This document shows positions 8,269 through 18,452 of a stretch of 64,000 nucleotides of DNA, piece by piece. The translations under genes and the position numbers were made by a program. Within the stretch, counting starts at the first letter, position 1. Every line of letters starts with the position of its first letter. The notes under the pieces are model-generated. The model was given only the letters and a program-made list of their open reading frames with translations, had not been told where the DNA came from and searched no databases. This stretch comes from Lachnospiraceae bacterium (GTDB lineage Bacteria; Bacteroidota; Bacteroidia; Bacteroidales; Muribaculaceae): positions 62,001 through 126,000 of the forward strand of contig JAMPGZ010000004.1 of assembly GCA_023663655.1 (NCBI GenBank), given 5' to 3'.

Positions 8269-9288
8269 CTAAAGACCTGAAGCAAGAAGAGCTATCGCAA
8301 AATCAAGAATGGTGTCATGTCCTTCAAGAGCTTGCTGAGGATCCATATCCACGGCACACCCCTCGGAAGGCTCGACGCCATTTTCAGTCGACACGCCTTC
8401 TGGATCGAGCATCGAGCAAGCTGAGAACCTCACGCCCCAGCCATTGGGAATCTCCGAATTATAGGGCATACCGCTGCCACCGCCGGTGACGGCACCCACA
8501 ATCTTCACGCCGGGAATAGACTTCATCACCGACACAAAATTATTGGCAGCGCTGAATGTGCCTCGCGAAGCAAGCACCACAACCGGTTTGCCCCACATTA
8601 TGCGTCCTTTCTCGGCGGGATCATAATAATAGGCGTAGGGGGTTGAGAATGCATCGTGTCCCGGTCCGGTTTTGTGCGATATGTATCCGGCAAGCATCCG
8701 CTCAGTTATAAACCTCCTCACGATCGTCTCGACATTGGTGAGCATCCCGCCCCCATTGTCGCGCACATCGATGATAAGTCCGGCACACACGTTGAAATAG
8801 GCGAGTATATGGTCGAGATTCCCCTCCCCGATGGGATTGGCAAAGCTGCCGTAACGCATATAGCCTATATTTTCCGGAAGTATGGCATAATCGATGCCTC
8901 CCACAGTGCGGTAATTGAAGTTGAGATAGTGCTCTTCGATGAGACGGGCACTGTAATTCTGCGGATAATCGCTCCACCACTTGCGGTAATATGATGTGTT
9001 GAACGAGGCTATGAGATTAGTGTGTCCGTCGCGGAGCTCGTTGAGCATATCGGCACACACGTCAAACAGTTCCTGCGGTGTCATGTTGTTGCTGACTTTC
9101 GCAGCATAACGGTCATGCACCTCATTCCAGTCCACGCCTTTCTCCTTGAAAAAGCAATAGTGCTCGTCAAGGATGGTCCAGAGCGCTTCGAAATTACCCT
9201 CCGGATTGTTGTCCCATGATTCCACCGGGTGACACCCGGCAACAAGAATCATGGCGATTATAATCACAATATGTCGTATTGCATTCAT
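8269..9288 (-). CDS. S41 family peptidase, lipoprotein
   Basis: A 339-residue protein with a type II signal peptide (lipobox L-V-A-G-C, Cys19). The catalytic core of S41 (tail-specific) proteases is visible: LIIDVRDNGGG near 165-175, then V-V-L-A-S-R-G-T-F-S-A-A near 230-243 with the likely nucleophile Ser in T-F-S-A-A, and GAVTGGGSG near 262. No clear PDZ domain precedes it, which matches the short Bacteroidota S41 lipoproteins rather than CtpA. It is the third gene of a run parC - DUF3316-like - S41; 19 bases separate it from the gene before. Confidence 0.85.
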   Translation of the reverse strand: MNAIRHIVIIIAMILVAGCHPVESWDNNPEGNFEALWTILDEHYCFFKEKGVDWNEVHDRYAAKVSNNMTPQELFDVCADMLNELRDGHTNLIASFNTSYYRKWWSDYPQNYSARLIEEHYLNFNYRTVGGIDYAILPENIGYMRYGSFANPIGEGNLDHILAYFNVCAGLIIDVRDNGGGMLTNVETIVRRFITERMLAGYISHKTGPGHDAFSTPYAYYYDPAEKGRIMWGKPVVVLASRGTFSAANNFVSVMKSIPGVKIVGAVTGGGSGMPYNSEIPNGWGVRFSACSMLDPEGVSTENGVEPSEGCAVDMDPQQALEGHDTILDFAIALLASGL

Positions 9289-9307
9289 TGCCTGTTATGA
9301 TATGTGT

Positions 9308-10153
9308 TCAATATAAAGCCGATATCACACGCGCCTCACGCGAAAGTCCTTTGTAGGGGTTGAAGCTGAGCCATTCGCCTGACACTCCCACCACCACTGA
9401 GTTGGTGACGGTGCGTGTGGTGATGTGGTTCACCTTAGTCGACAGAATCTCTCCATGGTAGCCTATCCGCAAGCAGGTAGAGCCGAAATGGAGGTCGGCG
9501 GTGAGAAGATTGTCGAGGCTGAAGTAATTGCCCCACCAAGCGCCATGCACAAGCCCCTTGTCATTGCCGAGATAAATCTCATAGAACAGCTCACCATAGT
9601 CGGGCGAAAAGAAGATTCCGGTAATCGGCAACGTGGGCTGATAACGCAGTGTGACAGGCAAGCCCCACACTTTCACATTCCAGGCGGCGTAAGCAGTGGC
9701 ATTGACCGTCCACGCCGCTTCAACAGAAACAGGGTTATTGCCGTTGCGCGGAGCATACAGCGCGCCGAGGTTAAGGGAAGTGCTTCCTCCGGCTCCCAAA
9801 GTCACATTATATGGCAGGTGCCATCTGTAGGTCATGCCCCACGAAAAGTCGCCCTTTATGCGCCACATTTCTGCGTTCTTAACCGGGTTCTCGGTGCGGC
9901 TTCCGCTCAATCCGGCAGCGAGCCTCATCACAAGACGGTCGGGATTCTGCTTCATCGCCTGCATACGCTCATAACGCAGCCCCAGATTCACTCCCGTATA
10001 TTTCAACGGAGTGAGATAAGTGTTCACAATCGAAGCTCCGCCAGCCTCCAGAGTATAAGCCGATGTCACAGGGCGCAGCGGTTTCTCCTCCTGCGCAGCG
10101 GCATGGCTCCAACCGGCTAAGAACACCAGCAATGATGCTATTACAGATTTCAT
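9308..10153 (-). CDS. DUF3316-like exported protein
   Basis: A 281-residue protein with a signal peptide (about 1-20, ending HAAAQ). The rest is rich in alternating hydrophobic and aromatic residues with Gly turns, as in outer-membrane beta-barrels. From memory it matches the Bacteroidota family DUF3316, which has no known function; that name was not checked. It starts 4 bases after the stop of parC and is followed closely by the S41 lipoprotein, so all three are likely co-transcribed, although no functional link to topoisomerase IV is apparent. Confidence 0.65.
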   Translation of the reverse strand: MKSVIASLLVFLAGWSHAAAQEEKPLRPVTSAYTLEAGGASIVNTYLTPLKYTGVNLGLRYERMQAMKQNPDRLVMRLAAGLSGSRTENPVKNAEMWRIKGDFSWGMTYRWHLPYNVTLGAGGSTSLNLGALYAPRNGNNPVSVEAAWTVNATAYAAWNVKVWGLPVTLRYQPTLPITGIFFSPDYGELFYEIYLGNDKGLVHGAWWGNYFSLDNLLTADLHFGSTCLRIGYHGEILSTKVNHITTRTVTNSVVVGVSGEWLSFNPYKGLSREARVISALY

Positions 10154-10156
10154 CGG

Positions 10157-12832
10157 CTAAAATATTCGTTGCTGTCCGTTGATTTCGTCACGCACCTCAT
10201 CGTCTGAGCGGTCGGGTTCGATATTCTCGTCGGGTGTCGGCTCCTCATCTTCGTCTATCTCCTCGACAGGCGCCTCAGGCACCGGCTTAGGTTCGATCTC
10301 CACCACGCTCTCCATGGTGAATGTAGTGAGTCGCTTTCCTTTTGCCTTATAGCTCTTGACTCCGATAAACTCATCGACATCTATCACCGCACTGCCACGG
10401 AAGGCATCAGCACCGCCGAAGGTCACCTCAAGGCGGCATCCGGGGGCATCGCTGAGCAATATCAACGACGATTTCTCATTCTCGCCTATGAACCGAGCAC
10501 GCTTGGCGGTGGGCTCGAATGCGAAACGCTTCACGTAGGGATACCCCTGGTCGGCATCGTTGAGCACAGCCGTCCACACATGACCGGGGCGGAACTTCTC
10601 TATCCGGAGGATATTGTCCTCATAATGATTGCCGGCATCGAAGCTCGACATATAATATTCGCCAGATTTAAGAATCACAAGTATCTGATCCTGTCCGTGG
10701 AACTCGCCGAGGTATTCACCACGTTTGTCATAGTTCAGGCGCAGCACATCGGGGTCAAACCACACCTCTCTGCCGCCCAAGGTCGACGCGCCTCGCTCCT
10801 TGAGCGAGAAGCGGTGCACCTCGTTTTTGGTGACTATGTTGCCCTGCGCGCCCTTGCCTTTGATGGCAAGCTCGGCAAAGTCAACGTCAAACTGCATGGT
10901 CTTCAACCTCAACTTAGGCTTAAGAGTGACTTTCACCACTTCAGCCTCGCCGTTGGAGTTAGCCGAAAACCACATCACCTTCGATCCGGGCAAGCCTTGG
11001 GTGAGGTCATACTCCTTGTCGCGTGTGACTCCGGTCACGGCAAAGCGCTTCATGAAATAGATGCCACCCTTGCCGTTCTGGTATATCACATTGTAGATGG
11101 TGCGGTTGTCGTTGCGCTTGAACAGATTAATGTAGAGCACATTTTTGCCTACAAACATCTTGTCCTGCACCTTCACCACCTTATATTTTCCATCCTTGTA
11201 GAAGATGATTATATCATCAAGATCCGAGCAGTTGCACACAAACTCATCCTTTTTCAGCGAAGTGCCTATGAAGCCCTCCTCGCGATTGATGTAGAGGCGC
11301 TCGTTAGCCTCAGCCACCTTAGCCGCCTCGATATTGTCGAAGCTGCGCAGCACCGTGCGGCGCGGATAGGCGGCGCCATATTTCTCTTGGAGCCCCTTGT
11401 ACCATTCGATAGTGAAAAGCGTCAGGTGGGCGAGATGGTCGTCGATCTTGGCTATGCGTTCCTTATAGTTGGCGATGATGCGGTCGGCCTCCTCGCTGTT
11501 GAACTTGAGGATGCGCTTCATCTTTATCTCCATGAGCTTTGTGAGGTCATCGCGGGTCACATCGCGCCACAATCCCTTCTTGAACGGCTCAAGACGGCGG
11601 TCGATGTGGTCAAGCACCTCATCCATCGACTCACCTTGCTCAAACTCTTTATCCTTATATATACGCTCCTCGATGAAGATTCTTTCCAGCGACGCGAAGT
11701 GCAACGACTCCTCGATTTCGCCACGCTGTATCTCAAGCTCACGCTTCAACAGGTCGCGGGTGAGATTGACACTGTGACGCAACACATCGCTCACTCCGAG
11801 GAACTGCGGCTTATTGTCGGAGATGACGCAACAGTTGGGCGACACGCTTAGCTCACAATCAGTGAACGCATAGAGCGCGTCGATAGCCTTGTCGGACGAT
11901 GTACCCGGAAGCAGATGCACCAGTATCAACGCCGTCGACGAGGTCATGTCCTCCACTTTTCTCACCTTAATCTTACCCTTCTCAGCTGCCTTCTGTATTG
12001 AGTCGCTGAGCGATCCGGTGTTCTTTCCATAAGGAATCTCGGTGATGGCGAGAGTCTTGTTGTCGACTTTCTCAATCTTGGCACGTATCTTCACCGCACC
12101 GCCACGCTCGCCGTCATTGTATTTTGTCACATCCAGAAATCCGCCTGTGGGGAAATCGGGATACAGTTCAAACGGCTCATCCCTCAGATAAGCGATCGCC
12201 GCATCAATGATCTCATTGAAATTATGAGGAAGTATCTTCGACGAAAGTCCCACGGCGATACCCTCCACGCCCTGCGTGAGCAACAACGGGAACTTCACCG
12301 GAAGAGTCACCGGCTCAGGCTTCCTGCCGTCGTAGGACATGGTCCATTCAGTAGTCTTGGGATTAAAGAGCACGTCAAGCGCGAAAGGCGACAATCTCGC
12401 TTCGATATAACGTCCGGCAGCTGCCGAAGCTCCGGTCAGAATATTACCCCAGTTACCCTGTGTCTCCACGAGCAGTTCCTTCTGTCCGAGCTGCACGAGC
12501 GCGTCGTTGATCGACGCATCGCCGTGGGGATGATACTGCATGGTATTGCCCACAATGTTTGCAACCTTGTTGAAACGCCCGTCGTCAAGAGTCTTCATCG
12601 AGTGAAGTATGCGGCGCTGCACCGGCTTAAGTCCGTCGCTTATATGGGGCACGGCACGTTCAAGGATCACATAGGAGGCATAGTCCAGAAACCAATTGCG
12701 GTACATGCCCCGCAGTTGATGCCTGACCACGCTGTCACGCGAATCTCCACGTGCCGATTCTTCATTATTATTGGATTGAGGTGTCACTGCACCCTCATCA
12801 TCATTATCAGGAGTCAAAATATCGTCGCTCAT
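10157..12832 (-). CDS. parC: DNA topoisomerase IV subunit A (GyrA/ParC family)
   Basis: About 891 residues counted from the ATG at 12832 (MSDDILTPDNDDEG), which I prefer to the upstream ATG at 12898 because the 22 extra residues are Cys- and Lys-rich and unlike the family. The breakage-reunion domain shows HISDGLKPVQRRILHSM, QYHPHGDASI and the catalytic Tyr in AAAGRYIEARLS (about residue 142). A long coiled-coil arm and degenerate C-terminal blades follow, then an acidic tail. The enzyme decatenates chromosomes with ParE, which is not in this window. Length and motif choice fit the Bacteroidales topo IV A subunit rather than GyrA, but the distinction is not absolute. Confidence 0.85.
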   Translation of the reverse strand: MSDDILTPDNDDEGAVTPQSNNNEESARGDSRDSVVRHQLRGMYRNWFLDYASYVILERAVPHISDGLKPVQRRILHSMKTLDDGRFNKVANIVGNTMQYHPHGDASINDALVQLGQKELLVETQGNWGNILTGASAAAGRYIEARLSPFALDVLFNPKTTEWTMSYDGRKPEPVTLPVKFPLLLTQGVEGIAVGLSSKILPHNFNEIIDAAIAYLRDEPFELYPDFPTGGFLDVTKYNDGERGGAVKIRAKIEKVDNKTLAITEIPYGKNTGSLSDSIQKAAEKGKIKVRKVEDMTSSTALILVHLLPGTSSDKAIDALYAFTDCELSVSPNCCVISDNKPQFLGVSDVLRHSVNLTRDLLKRELEIQRGEIEESLHFASLERIFIEERIYKDKEFEQGESMDEVLDHIDRRLEPFKKGLWRDVTRDDLTKLMEIKMKRILKFNSEEADRIIANYKERIAKIDDHLAHLTLFTIEWYKGLQEKYGAAYPRRTVLRSFDNIEAAKVAEANERLYINREEGFIGTSLKKDEFVCNCSDLDDIIIFYKDGKYKVVKVQDKMFVGKNVLYINLFKRNDNRTIYNVIYQNGKGGIYFMKRFAVTGVTRDKEYDLTQGLPGSKVMWFSANSNGEAEVVKVTLKPKLRLKTMQFDVDFAELAIKGKGAQGNIVTKNEVHRFSLKERGASTLGGREVWFDPDVLRLNYDKRGEYLGEFHGQDQILVILKSGEYYMSSFDAGNHYEDNILRIEKFRPGHVWTAVLNDADQGYPYVKRFAFEPTAKRARFIGENEKSSLILLSDAPGCRLEVTFGGADAFRGSAVIDVDEFIGVKSYKAKGKRLTTFTMESVVEIEPKPVPEAPVEEIDEDEEPTPDENIEPDRSDDEVRDEINGQQRIF

Positions 12833-12908
12833 TGCAAGAGTTGTGGAATTAAAGCGCGCAAAACACGCACCCTTACAAAGATAACATTTTTTTTCCAAAA
12901 CAGAAAAA

Positions 12909-12942
12909 AGTCCTTAAAGCCGTTACCGGCTTTAAGGACTTT
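12909..12942 (-). terminator. Terminator of the SusC/SusD transcript, built from 9-bp repeat units
   Basis: AGTCCTTAAAGCCG (12909-12922) pairs perfectly with CGGCTTTAAGGACT (12927-12940) around a 4-base loop; the minus strand then reads TTTTTTC. The right arm is itself part of a 9-bp repeat series (see 12931-12957). Confidence 0.85.
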
Positions 12943-12957
12943 AATGACATTAAGGAC
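12931..12957 (+). repeat. Three in-phase 9-bp repeat units
   Basis: TTTAAGGAC, TTTAATGAC and ATTAAGGAC follow one another without gaps. The same unit type forms arrays at 19658-19684 and 20287-20367. Confidence 0.75.
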
Positions 12958-12966
12958 CTTCTACTA

Positions 12967-15021
12967 TTACTGAGCACCGGTTGCGTAGCCGGGAAGCTGG
13001 GTAAGGTTCGGGTTGGTGACCATCGGGTCGCTTGCGTTCAAGTTGGCAAACGGCAGCAACTCCGAGCGGTTTTCTACGAATCCGCTGTACAATCCGGTAA
13101 CCCATGCAGGCATCGAGCCGCCGCGACCCTTGTTGATGGTTGCGGTCTTCATGGCGTTACCGATACAGAGGTCATTGGAGGTGTAGCCCACCATAGCCAT
13201 TGACTTTTTGTTGTAATCAGACTGGAATCCGAGATACATATCGATAGGATACCACTTGTCGCCTGAACCTACGTTCTTGCCGTGAGCACGAGCGATAGCG
13301 GCAGTCTTTTCAAGATAAGCGTCATAGCCCGATGCGGTCGGCGCGCTCTTGATCTGAGCGATTTCGGCAGCGTCAGCCACAGGATCGAGGTCAATATAAT
13401 CGAGAGCGAGAATATCATAACCCCACTTGTTCTCATCCTTTGTGTACTTGTAAAGACGGTACTGCGGAAGGTTGGCATACTTGCCCGCACGGTTCACCAT
13501 ATCGATAGAGCCCTGCTTGTCGGCAGCGAGCACCTTGGCAAGACGGTTGATGCGGATAAGGTCGGTCTTAAGCAACATTTCTCCGGAAAGCTCCCACATA
13601 CGCTCCTGAGCGAGGTCGTCGATGAAACCTTCAAGATCAGATGCAATGGGCAGATGGTCAACACCGGCACGGCTGCGCACCTCTTTGAGAGCGCTGATAG
13701 CGTCGGCGGTAGGACCGTTGTGGAGATAAGCCTCAGCCTCGGCATAGTTCAACAACACCTCGGCATAGCGGATCACAGGCAGATTCACGTTACGCTTTGA
13801 AGTGCTCGACACCTCGTAGGCTGTACACCAGGGAATTCTGAACTTTCCGCCCGGAACCATAGTGTAAGTCACACCGATATTGGTCTGTGTGCCCTCCTTA
13901 TCGTTCACGTTGCCATAGAAACAACCGAAGTTGGCACAGGTTACGTCGCGACGGGTGTCCTTCGGGTCAAATGACAGATAGTACACAGGGCTCATAGACT
14001 GGAGAGCGCGGTAACGACCGTAAACACCACCTTCCGAACCTACGTTAAGATATTTCGGGAAGTCGGCATTGGTGATTTCACCATACTCAGCGATAGTGAA
14101 CAGCATCTCATAGTCGCTCTTTCCGAAATCGCGCTGGCAGAAACTGTAGAAGAGGTCGTGGAAACCGCTGGCACCCTTAATAAGACCGTTTTCACCCTTT
14201 GTCATAAGCTCCTTGCAAGCATCTGAAGCTATCTGATAAAGCTCGGTCACACGGGCAGCATCATCGCGGCGGCGCATTGACATAGTGGCAGGATCATTGG
14301 TAGCGAGGTCCCAACGCAATGAATATCCGGCAGCATAGCAGGCTACACGTCCGAGCACTGCAAGGGCAGCGTTCTTGGTGAGACGTTCAGCGGTGTTATA
14401 ACCGAGTTCGCTCTTCCAAGGTATATCGCGGGCAGCCTCCTGAAGATCCTCTACGATGTGGTCATAAATAATGTCGCGTGACACTCGCTTTGGGAAAAGC
14501 ACGTCGGCATCGGTAGGATCCTTCACAACCATCGGCTCCCATGAAGCGGGAACATCGCCATACATTCTGATAAGGGTCAGATAGGCAAGCGCGCGGATCA
14601 CCTTAGCCTCGCCGATAAGACGCTTCACGTCATCGCTCTGGGCACGCTGTCCGAGACGGTAGATCGCAAGGTTGCATGATTCGATAACCTTGTTGGACTG
14701 AGTATAGGAGGTCGACAAGGTCATGTCAGGAGCATAACCGTAATTGGCGATATTATACTTACTACCGGTGAGACCGCCATCCTCGCAGGAATAGACGGTG
14801 CCGTCGCCGGCGAGGAATTGATACCACTGCTCCTTATGGATGAGGTCGCGGTAGCAGCCGCGCACGAAAGCCTCGGCAAGACGGTCGTCGGCAAACACCG
14901 ATTCTTCGTCAGTCTCGGTAAAGTTGGGCATATCGAGGTAATCCTCACATGATGTCATTGCCCCGAGAAGGACAAGACCGCCCAATATGTTAGCTAAATA
15001 TTTTGTTTTCATTTTTGTCAA
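12967..15021 (-). CDS. SusD/RagB family surface glycan-binding lipoprotein
   Basis: A 684-residue lipoprotein with lipobox A-M-T-S-C followed by E-D-Y-L-D, the classic SusD start. An alternative ATG three codons in (15012) is equally good. It is longer than SusD of the starch system (about 550 residues), with the TPR-like helices visible in the first half (AEAFVRGCYRDLI, IRALAYLTLIRMYGDVP) and the family signature RYAEVLLNYAEAEA near 420, then L-K-E-V-R-S-R-A-G. It sits on the outer membrane over the SusC channel and captures the substrate. It starts 6 bases after the SusC stop. Confidence 0.95.
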   Translation of the reverse strand: MTKMKTKYLANILGGLVLLGAMTSCEDYLDMPNFTETDEESVFADDRLAEAFVRGCYRDLIHKEQWYQFLAGDGTVYSCEDGGLTGSKYNIANYGYAPDMTLSTSYTQSNKVIESCNLAIYRLGQRAQSDDVKRLIGEAKVIRALAYLTLIRMYGDVPASWEPMVVKDPTDADVLFPKRVSRDIIYDHIVEDLQEAARDIPWKSELGYNTAERLTKNAALAVLGRVACYAAGYSLRWDLATNDPATMSMRRRDDAARVTELYQIASDACKELMTKGENGLIKGASGFHDLFYSFCQRDFGKSDYEMLFTIAEYGEITNADFPKYLNVGSEGGVYGRYRALQSMSPVYYLSFDPKDTRRDVTCANFGCFYGNVNDKEGTQTNIGVTYTMVPGGKFRIPWCTAYEVSSTSKRNVNLPVIRYAEVLLNYAEAEAYLHNGPTADAISALKEVRSRAGVDHLPIASDLEGFIDDLAQERMWELSGEMLLKTDLIRINRLAKVLAADKQGSIDMVNRAGKYANLPQYRLYKYTKDENKWGYDILALDYIDLDPVADAAEIAQIKSAPTASGYDAYLEKTAAIARAHGKNVGSGDKWYPIDMYLGFQSDYNKKSMAMVGYTSNDLCIGNAMKTATINKGRGGSMPAWVTGLYSGFVENRSELLPFANLNASDPMVTNPNLTQLPGYATGAQ

Positions 15022-15027
15022 TGAGCA

Positions 15028-18000
15028 TTAGAATGAAAGATTAACACCGATCACATAGCTGCGGTTACGCGGATACGGATTTGAGTCATAACCCGGCTTA
15101 ACGGCAGGAGTGGTGTTGTCGGCTGAGTTCACTTCGGGGTCATATCCTGAATAGTTGGTCCACACGGCGAGGTTGTTGCCGGTGAAGTAAACGCGAAGAC
15201 GGCTGATGTGAGCCTTCTTGGTAAGGCGTTCGGGAAGGGTGTAACCCAAAGTGACGGTAGCGAGACGCAGATAAGAACCATCCTCCACGAAATAGCTTGA
15301 CGGATAAGTGATGCGGTCAGCGTTGTTGCCCGACACGTTCCACACACGTGAATTTTCATCGGGGTTAAGCTCGCGGAGCTTGTGGGCATCCATAGTCACA
15401 AGACCGGTTGCCGGGTCGATGGTGCGGTAGTAGTTGAGACCGAACTCTTTGGTCACGTTGGAGAACTGTGAGTAAGGGCTGATAGCCTGCTTGCTCGCAT
15501 TGTAGATGTCCTGACCTACCGAGAACTTCAAGAACACGTTAAGGTCAAATCCTTTATATGTGAACGAGTTGGTGAAACCTCCATAGAACTTGGGAGCGCC
15601 ATTACCGATCTTCTGGTACTGACCGATCTGGAAATACTCATTACCATCCTCGTCAACTGAAGAACCTGCAAACTTGATATCGCCCGGCTTCACGTTGATG
15701 ATCTCTCCGGTTGACTTACGCTGATACACCACGCCTTCATTGAGCAAGAGGTTGCCTGAAGCGTCGGTGATGAAGTTACCGTCAGAATCCTGCTGGAAGT
15801 CGGCGGTGGTGTAAAGACCTTTGTACTTGTAACCCCACATATCACCGAGAGGCTGACCTACCGATGCATAGTAGCGCACATTACCGTTCACGCCGCTACC
15901 TGCGGTGAAAGTCTTGTTTTCAACACCGTTTTCAAGAGAGATAACCTTGTTGCGGTTGAATGAAAGGTTGAGCGCTGAAGTCCACTGGAAGTCGCGGTTA
16001 ACGATGTTGACAGTATTGAGGGCAAACTCCCATCCACGGTTACGCATCTTACCCATGTTCTGATACTGGGTCTTGTAGCCGGTAGATGAAGGGATCTCAC
16101 ACTCCATGAGAAGGTCGTTGACCTGGTTGTTATACCAATCGACAGTGAAATTGACGCGACCGTTGATCAGCGACATATCAAGACCGATGTTGGTGGCGTG
16201 AAGAGTCTCCCACTTCAGGTCGGGGTTACCGAGACGGGTTGAGGGGACGTAAGCCATGTTCTTGTCATCGCTGTCGAAAGGATAAGTGGTCTGGGTGATG
16301 GCGGTGGTGTAAAGATAGCTGTCGATGTTACAGTTACCGGTCACACCGTAACCCACGCGGAGCTTCAAGTTGTCAAATACAGAAGCAAGCGGGCTTGCAA
16401 GGAAGAACTGCTCCTGAGAGATGCGCCATGCTGCGGCTGCCGAAGGGAACACACCCCAACGATGTCCGCGGGCAAACTTGGATGAACCGTCGGTACGGAT
16501 AGTGGCGGTCAACAAGTAGCGGTCGTCATAGTTATAGTTGGCACGACCGAACACTGATACGATTCCTGAGTGAGAGTGTGATGTCTTCTTGGAAGTAACG
16601 GTAGTGTTAGAAATATCGTCAAGACCGAAGTTGGGGTTGGGGAACTGAGCAAGCTCAACTTTCATACCCTCGCTCTCGGAGTGAGTCACTTCCTGACCGG
16701 CAAGAAGGTCAAGACGGTGAACCTTATTGAATGTGTGGCTCCAACGAAGGGTGTTGGTGATCTGCCAGTTGGTAGTCTGCTTGTATTCGATGTCACCCTC
16801 CATTCCCGAAGCATTGCCTACGAGATAATTGTAGGAGTTTTCATCGGCAAATTTGGTCGACTTCGCATCAGAATACTTGTAGCTTCCTGCAGTGTGCCAC
16901 ACAAGTCCGTAAGGAAGATCGATTTCGATGCCACCATTCACTGAGTAAAGGTTCTGCACCTTGCGGGTGACTACTGCGGCATTTTCGATCAACTGGTTGG
17001 TAGCGCCATAGTTGGTGTTAAGACCGTTCAGGATGAGACGGGTCTGAGTGTTGAGAAGCTCATCTTCGGTGAAATAAGTACCACCCATGATAGGCGACTG
17101 GAGCACAGATGTCATACCTGAGTAAGAACCGCCACCATGAGTGTCGGTGTTGGTGTAGAGGGCGTTCATGTCGAAACGGATGCCTTTCCACAGCTCGGTA
17201 TTGATGCGGGTGCGGATAGAATTGTTCTTGTAGTCGTGGTTTTTGATCGCACCGTCCTGACCGTTGAAGTTGTAGCTTACAAGAATCTGTGACTTTTCAG
17301 TTCCGGTGGCGATGCTCACGTTGTGGCTCTGAGTGAATGCTGAGCCTGAGAACACCTCATCCTGCCAGTCGATCACGCGACGTCCGGCGTAACGCTCGGC
17401 GATGCGGCTATAAGCGCCTGAGTTGAATGCCGGGTCGTCAAATCCCATATCATTGTCGAAGATGCGGGCATAGTTTGATGAGTTGCCGGTGAACATACCG
17501 TAGTCATACTGATAAGTGGCATAGTCAACAGCGTTGTCAAGCATCTTCATCTTCTTGCTCATGTGGTCAAATGACACAAAGGCGTTGTAGTCCACCTTGG
17601 TCTTACCCTTCTGGGCGCTCTTGGTGGTGATAAGGATGATACCGTTAGAACCACGGGCACCATAGATGGCGGTTGCCGAGGCATCCTTCAGCACGTCGAT
17701 GGTCTCGATGTCGTTCACGCTGATATTGGAAAGAGCGTCGCTCATTTCGAAACCGTCCACAATGTAGAGCGGTGCCGATGACTGGGTGATTGACATACCG
17801 CCACGCACAGTGATCTGCGATGCTGCACCCGGAGCGCCGCCGGCGGTGGTGATGTTCACACCCGCAGCCTTACCCTGAAGAGCCTGAGCGGCTGTAGTAG
17901 CCGGAACATTCACAAGTTCCTTGGCACCTACTGATGATGCAGCTCCGGTCAAGTCGCTACGCTTTACAGTAGCATAACCGATAGCGACAACCTCATCGAG

Positions 18001-18348
18001 CACGTTGCTGTCCTCCTGAAGTTTCACTTCAAATTTGTTCTGTCCCGCAACAGAAAGCTCAGTCGGCTTGTAGCCGATGTAGCTGATGCGGATTTTTGCA
18101 TTGTCTGCCACATTGGGGATTGTGAAATTACCGTCAATGTCAGTTGCCACTCCCGTAGATGTGCCAACGACAGTAACACTGGCGCCGATGATCGGCTCCC
18201 CGTCAGGGTCAAAGACCGTTCCAGAAACAGTCTTTGTTTGGGCTGCCGCCGTAAAGGCAAGCATGAGACACAAGGCTATCAGCGAAAAGCGGTGTGCAAT
18301 GGCACGGCTTCCGGCTGACACTTTGCGCTTAAGGTTACAGTCCTTCAT
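15028..18348 (-). CDS. SusC/RagA family TonB-linked outer membrane transporter
   Basis: About 1106 residues from the ATG at 18348 (MKDCNLKRK), chosen over 18408 because it gives a normal signal peptide ending AFTAAAQ. A carboxypeptidase-regulatory-like domain follows (SGTVFDPDGEPIIGASV), then a TonB-box region and plug domain (SSAPLYIVDGFEM, SATAIYGARGSNGIILITT) and a long 22-strand barrel ending in NRSYVIGVNLSF. It imports glycan or peptide fragments captured by the SusD partner encoded 6 bases downstream. The LamG-type gene upstream has its own terminator, so the SusCD pair probably has its own promoter between 18348 and 18390. Confidence 0.95.
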   Translation of the reverse strand: MKDCNLKRKVSAGSRAIAHRFSLIALCLMLAFTAAAQTKTVSGTVFDPDGEPIIGASVTVVGTSTGVATDIDGNFTIPNVADNAKIRISYIGYKPTELSVAGQNKFEVKLQEDSNVLDEVVAIGYATVKRSDLTGAASSVGAKELVNVPATTAAQALQGKAAGVNITTAGGAPGAASQITVRGGMSITQSSAPLYIVDGFEMSDALSNISVNDIETIDVLKDASATAIYGARGSNGIILITTKSAQKGKTKVDYNAFVSFDHMSKKMKMLDNAVDYATYQYDYGMFTGNSSNYARIFDNDMGFDDPAFNSGAYSRIAERYAGRRVIDWQDEVFSGSAFTQSHNVSIATGTEKSQILVSYNFNGQDGAIKNHDYKNNSIRTRINTELWKGIRFDMNALYTNTDTHGGGSYSGMTSVLQSPIMGGTYFTEDELLNTQTRLILNGLNTNYGATNQLIENAAVVTRKVQNLYSVNGGIEIDLPYGLVWHTAGSYKYSDAKSTKFADENSYNYLVGNASGMEGDIEYKQTTNWQITNTLRWSHTFNKVHRLDLLAGQEVTHSESEGMKVELAQFPNPNFGLDDISNTTVTSKKTSHSHSGIVSVFGRANYNYDDRYLLTATIRTDGSSKFARGHRWGVFPSAAAAWRISQEQFFLASPLASVFDNLKLRVGYGVTGNCNIDSYLYTTAITQTTYPFDSDDKNMAYVPSTRLGNPDLKWETLHATNIGLDMSLINGRVNFTVDWYNNQVNDLLMECEIPSSTGYKTQYQNMGKMRNRGWEFALNTVNIVNRDFQWTSALNLSFNRNKVISLENGVENKTFTAGSGVNGNVRYYASVGQPLGDMWGYKYKGLYTTADFQQDSDGNFITDASGNLLLNEGVVYQRKSTGEIINVKPGDIKFAGSSVDEDGNEYFQIGQYQKIGNGAPKFYGGFTNSFTYKGFDLNVFLKFSVGQDIYNASKQAISPYSQFSNVTKEFGLNYYRTIDPATGLVTMDAHKLRELNPDENSRVWNVSGNNADRITYPSSYFVEDGSYLRLATVTLGYTLPERLTKKAHISRLRVYFTGNNLAVWTNYSGYDPEVNSADNTTPAVKPGYDSNPYPRNRSYVIGVNLSF

Positions 18349-18389
18349 GTTGTTAAGTTTGTGATTATGGATATGGTTTTGTTTAGGCA

Positions 18390-18425
18390 AAAAAAGTACA
18401 CGCCTCATCGGCAGTGTACTTTTTT
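18390..18425. terminator. Terminator between the LamG-type gene and susC-like gene
   Basis: AAAAAAGTACAC (18390-18402) pairs with GTGTACTTTTTT (18414-18425). Its A and T arms serve as a U-tract in either direction; it ends the LamG-type transcript on the minus strand. Confidence 0.8.
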
Positions 18426-18452
18426 CAGTTTTCTGATTATCAGAATCTGTGA

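Noticed and set aside
10580..11851. A 423-codon open frame on the plus strand inside parC
   Set aside because: It lies wholly antisense to a certain gene; its composition (Leu/Val/His/Ala-rich, no domain) is what codon-biased shadow frames give.
12833..12898. N-terminal extension of ParC
   Set aside because: The 22 extra residues are Cys/Lys-rich and unlike the family; the ATG at 12832 starts the acidic N-terminus expected.
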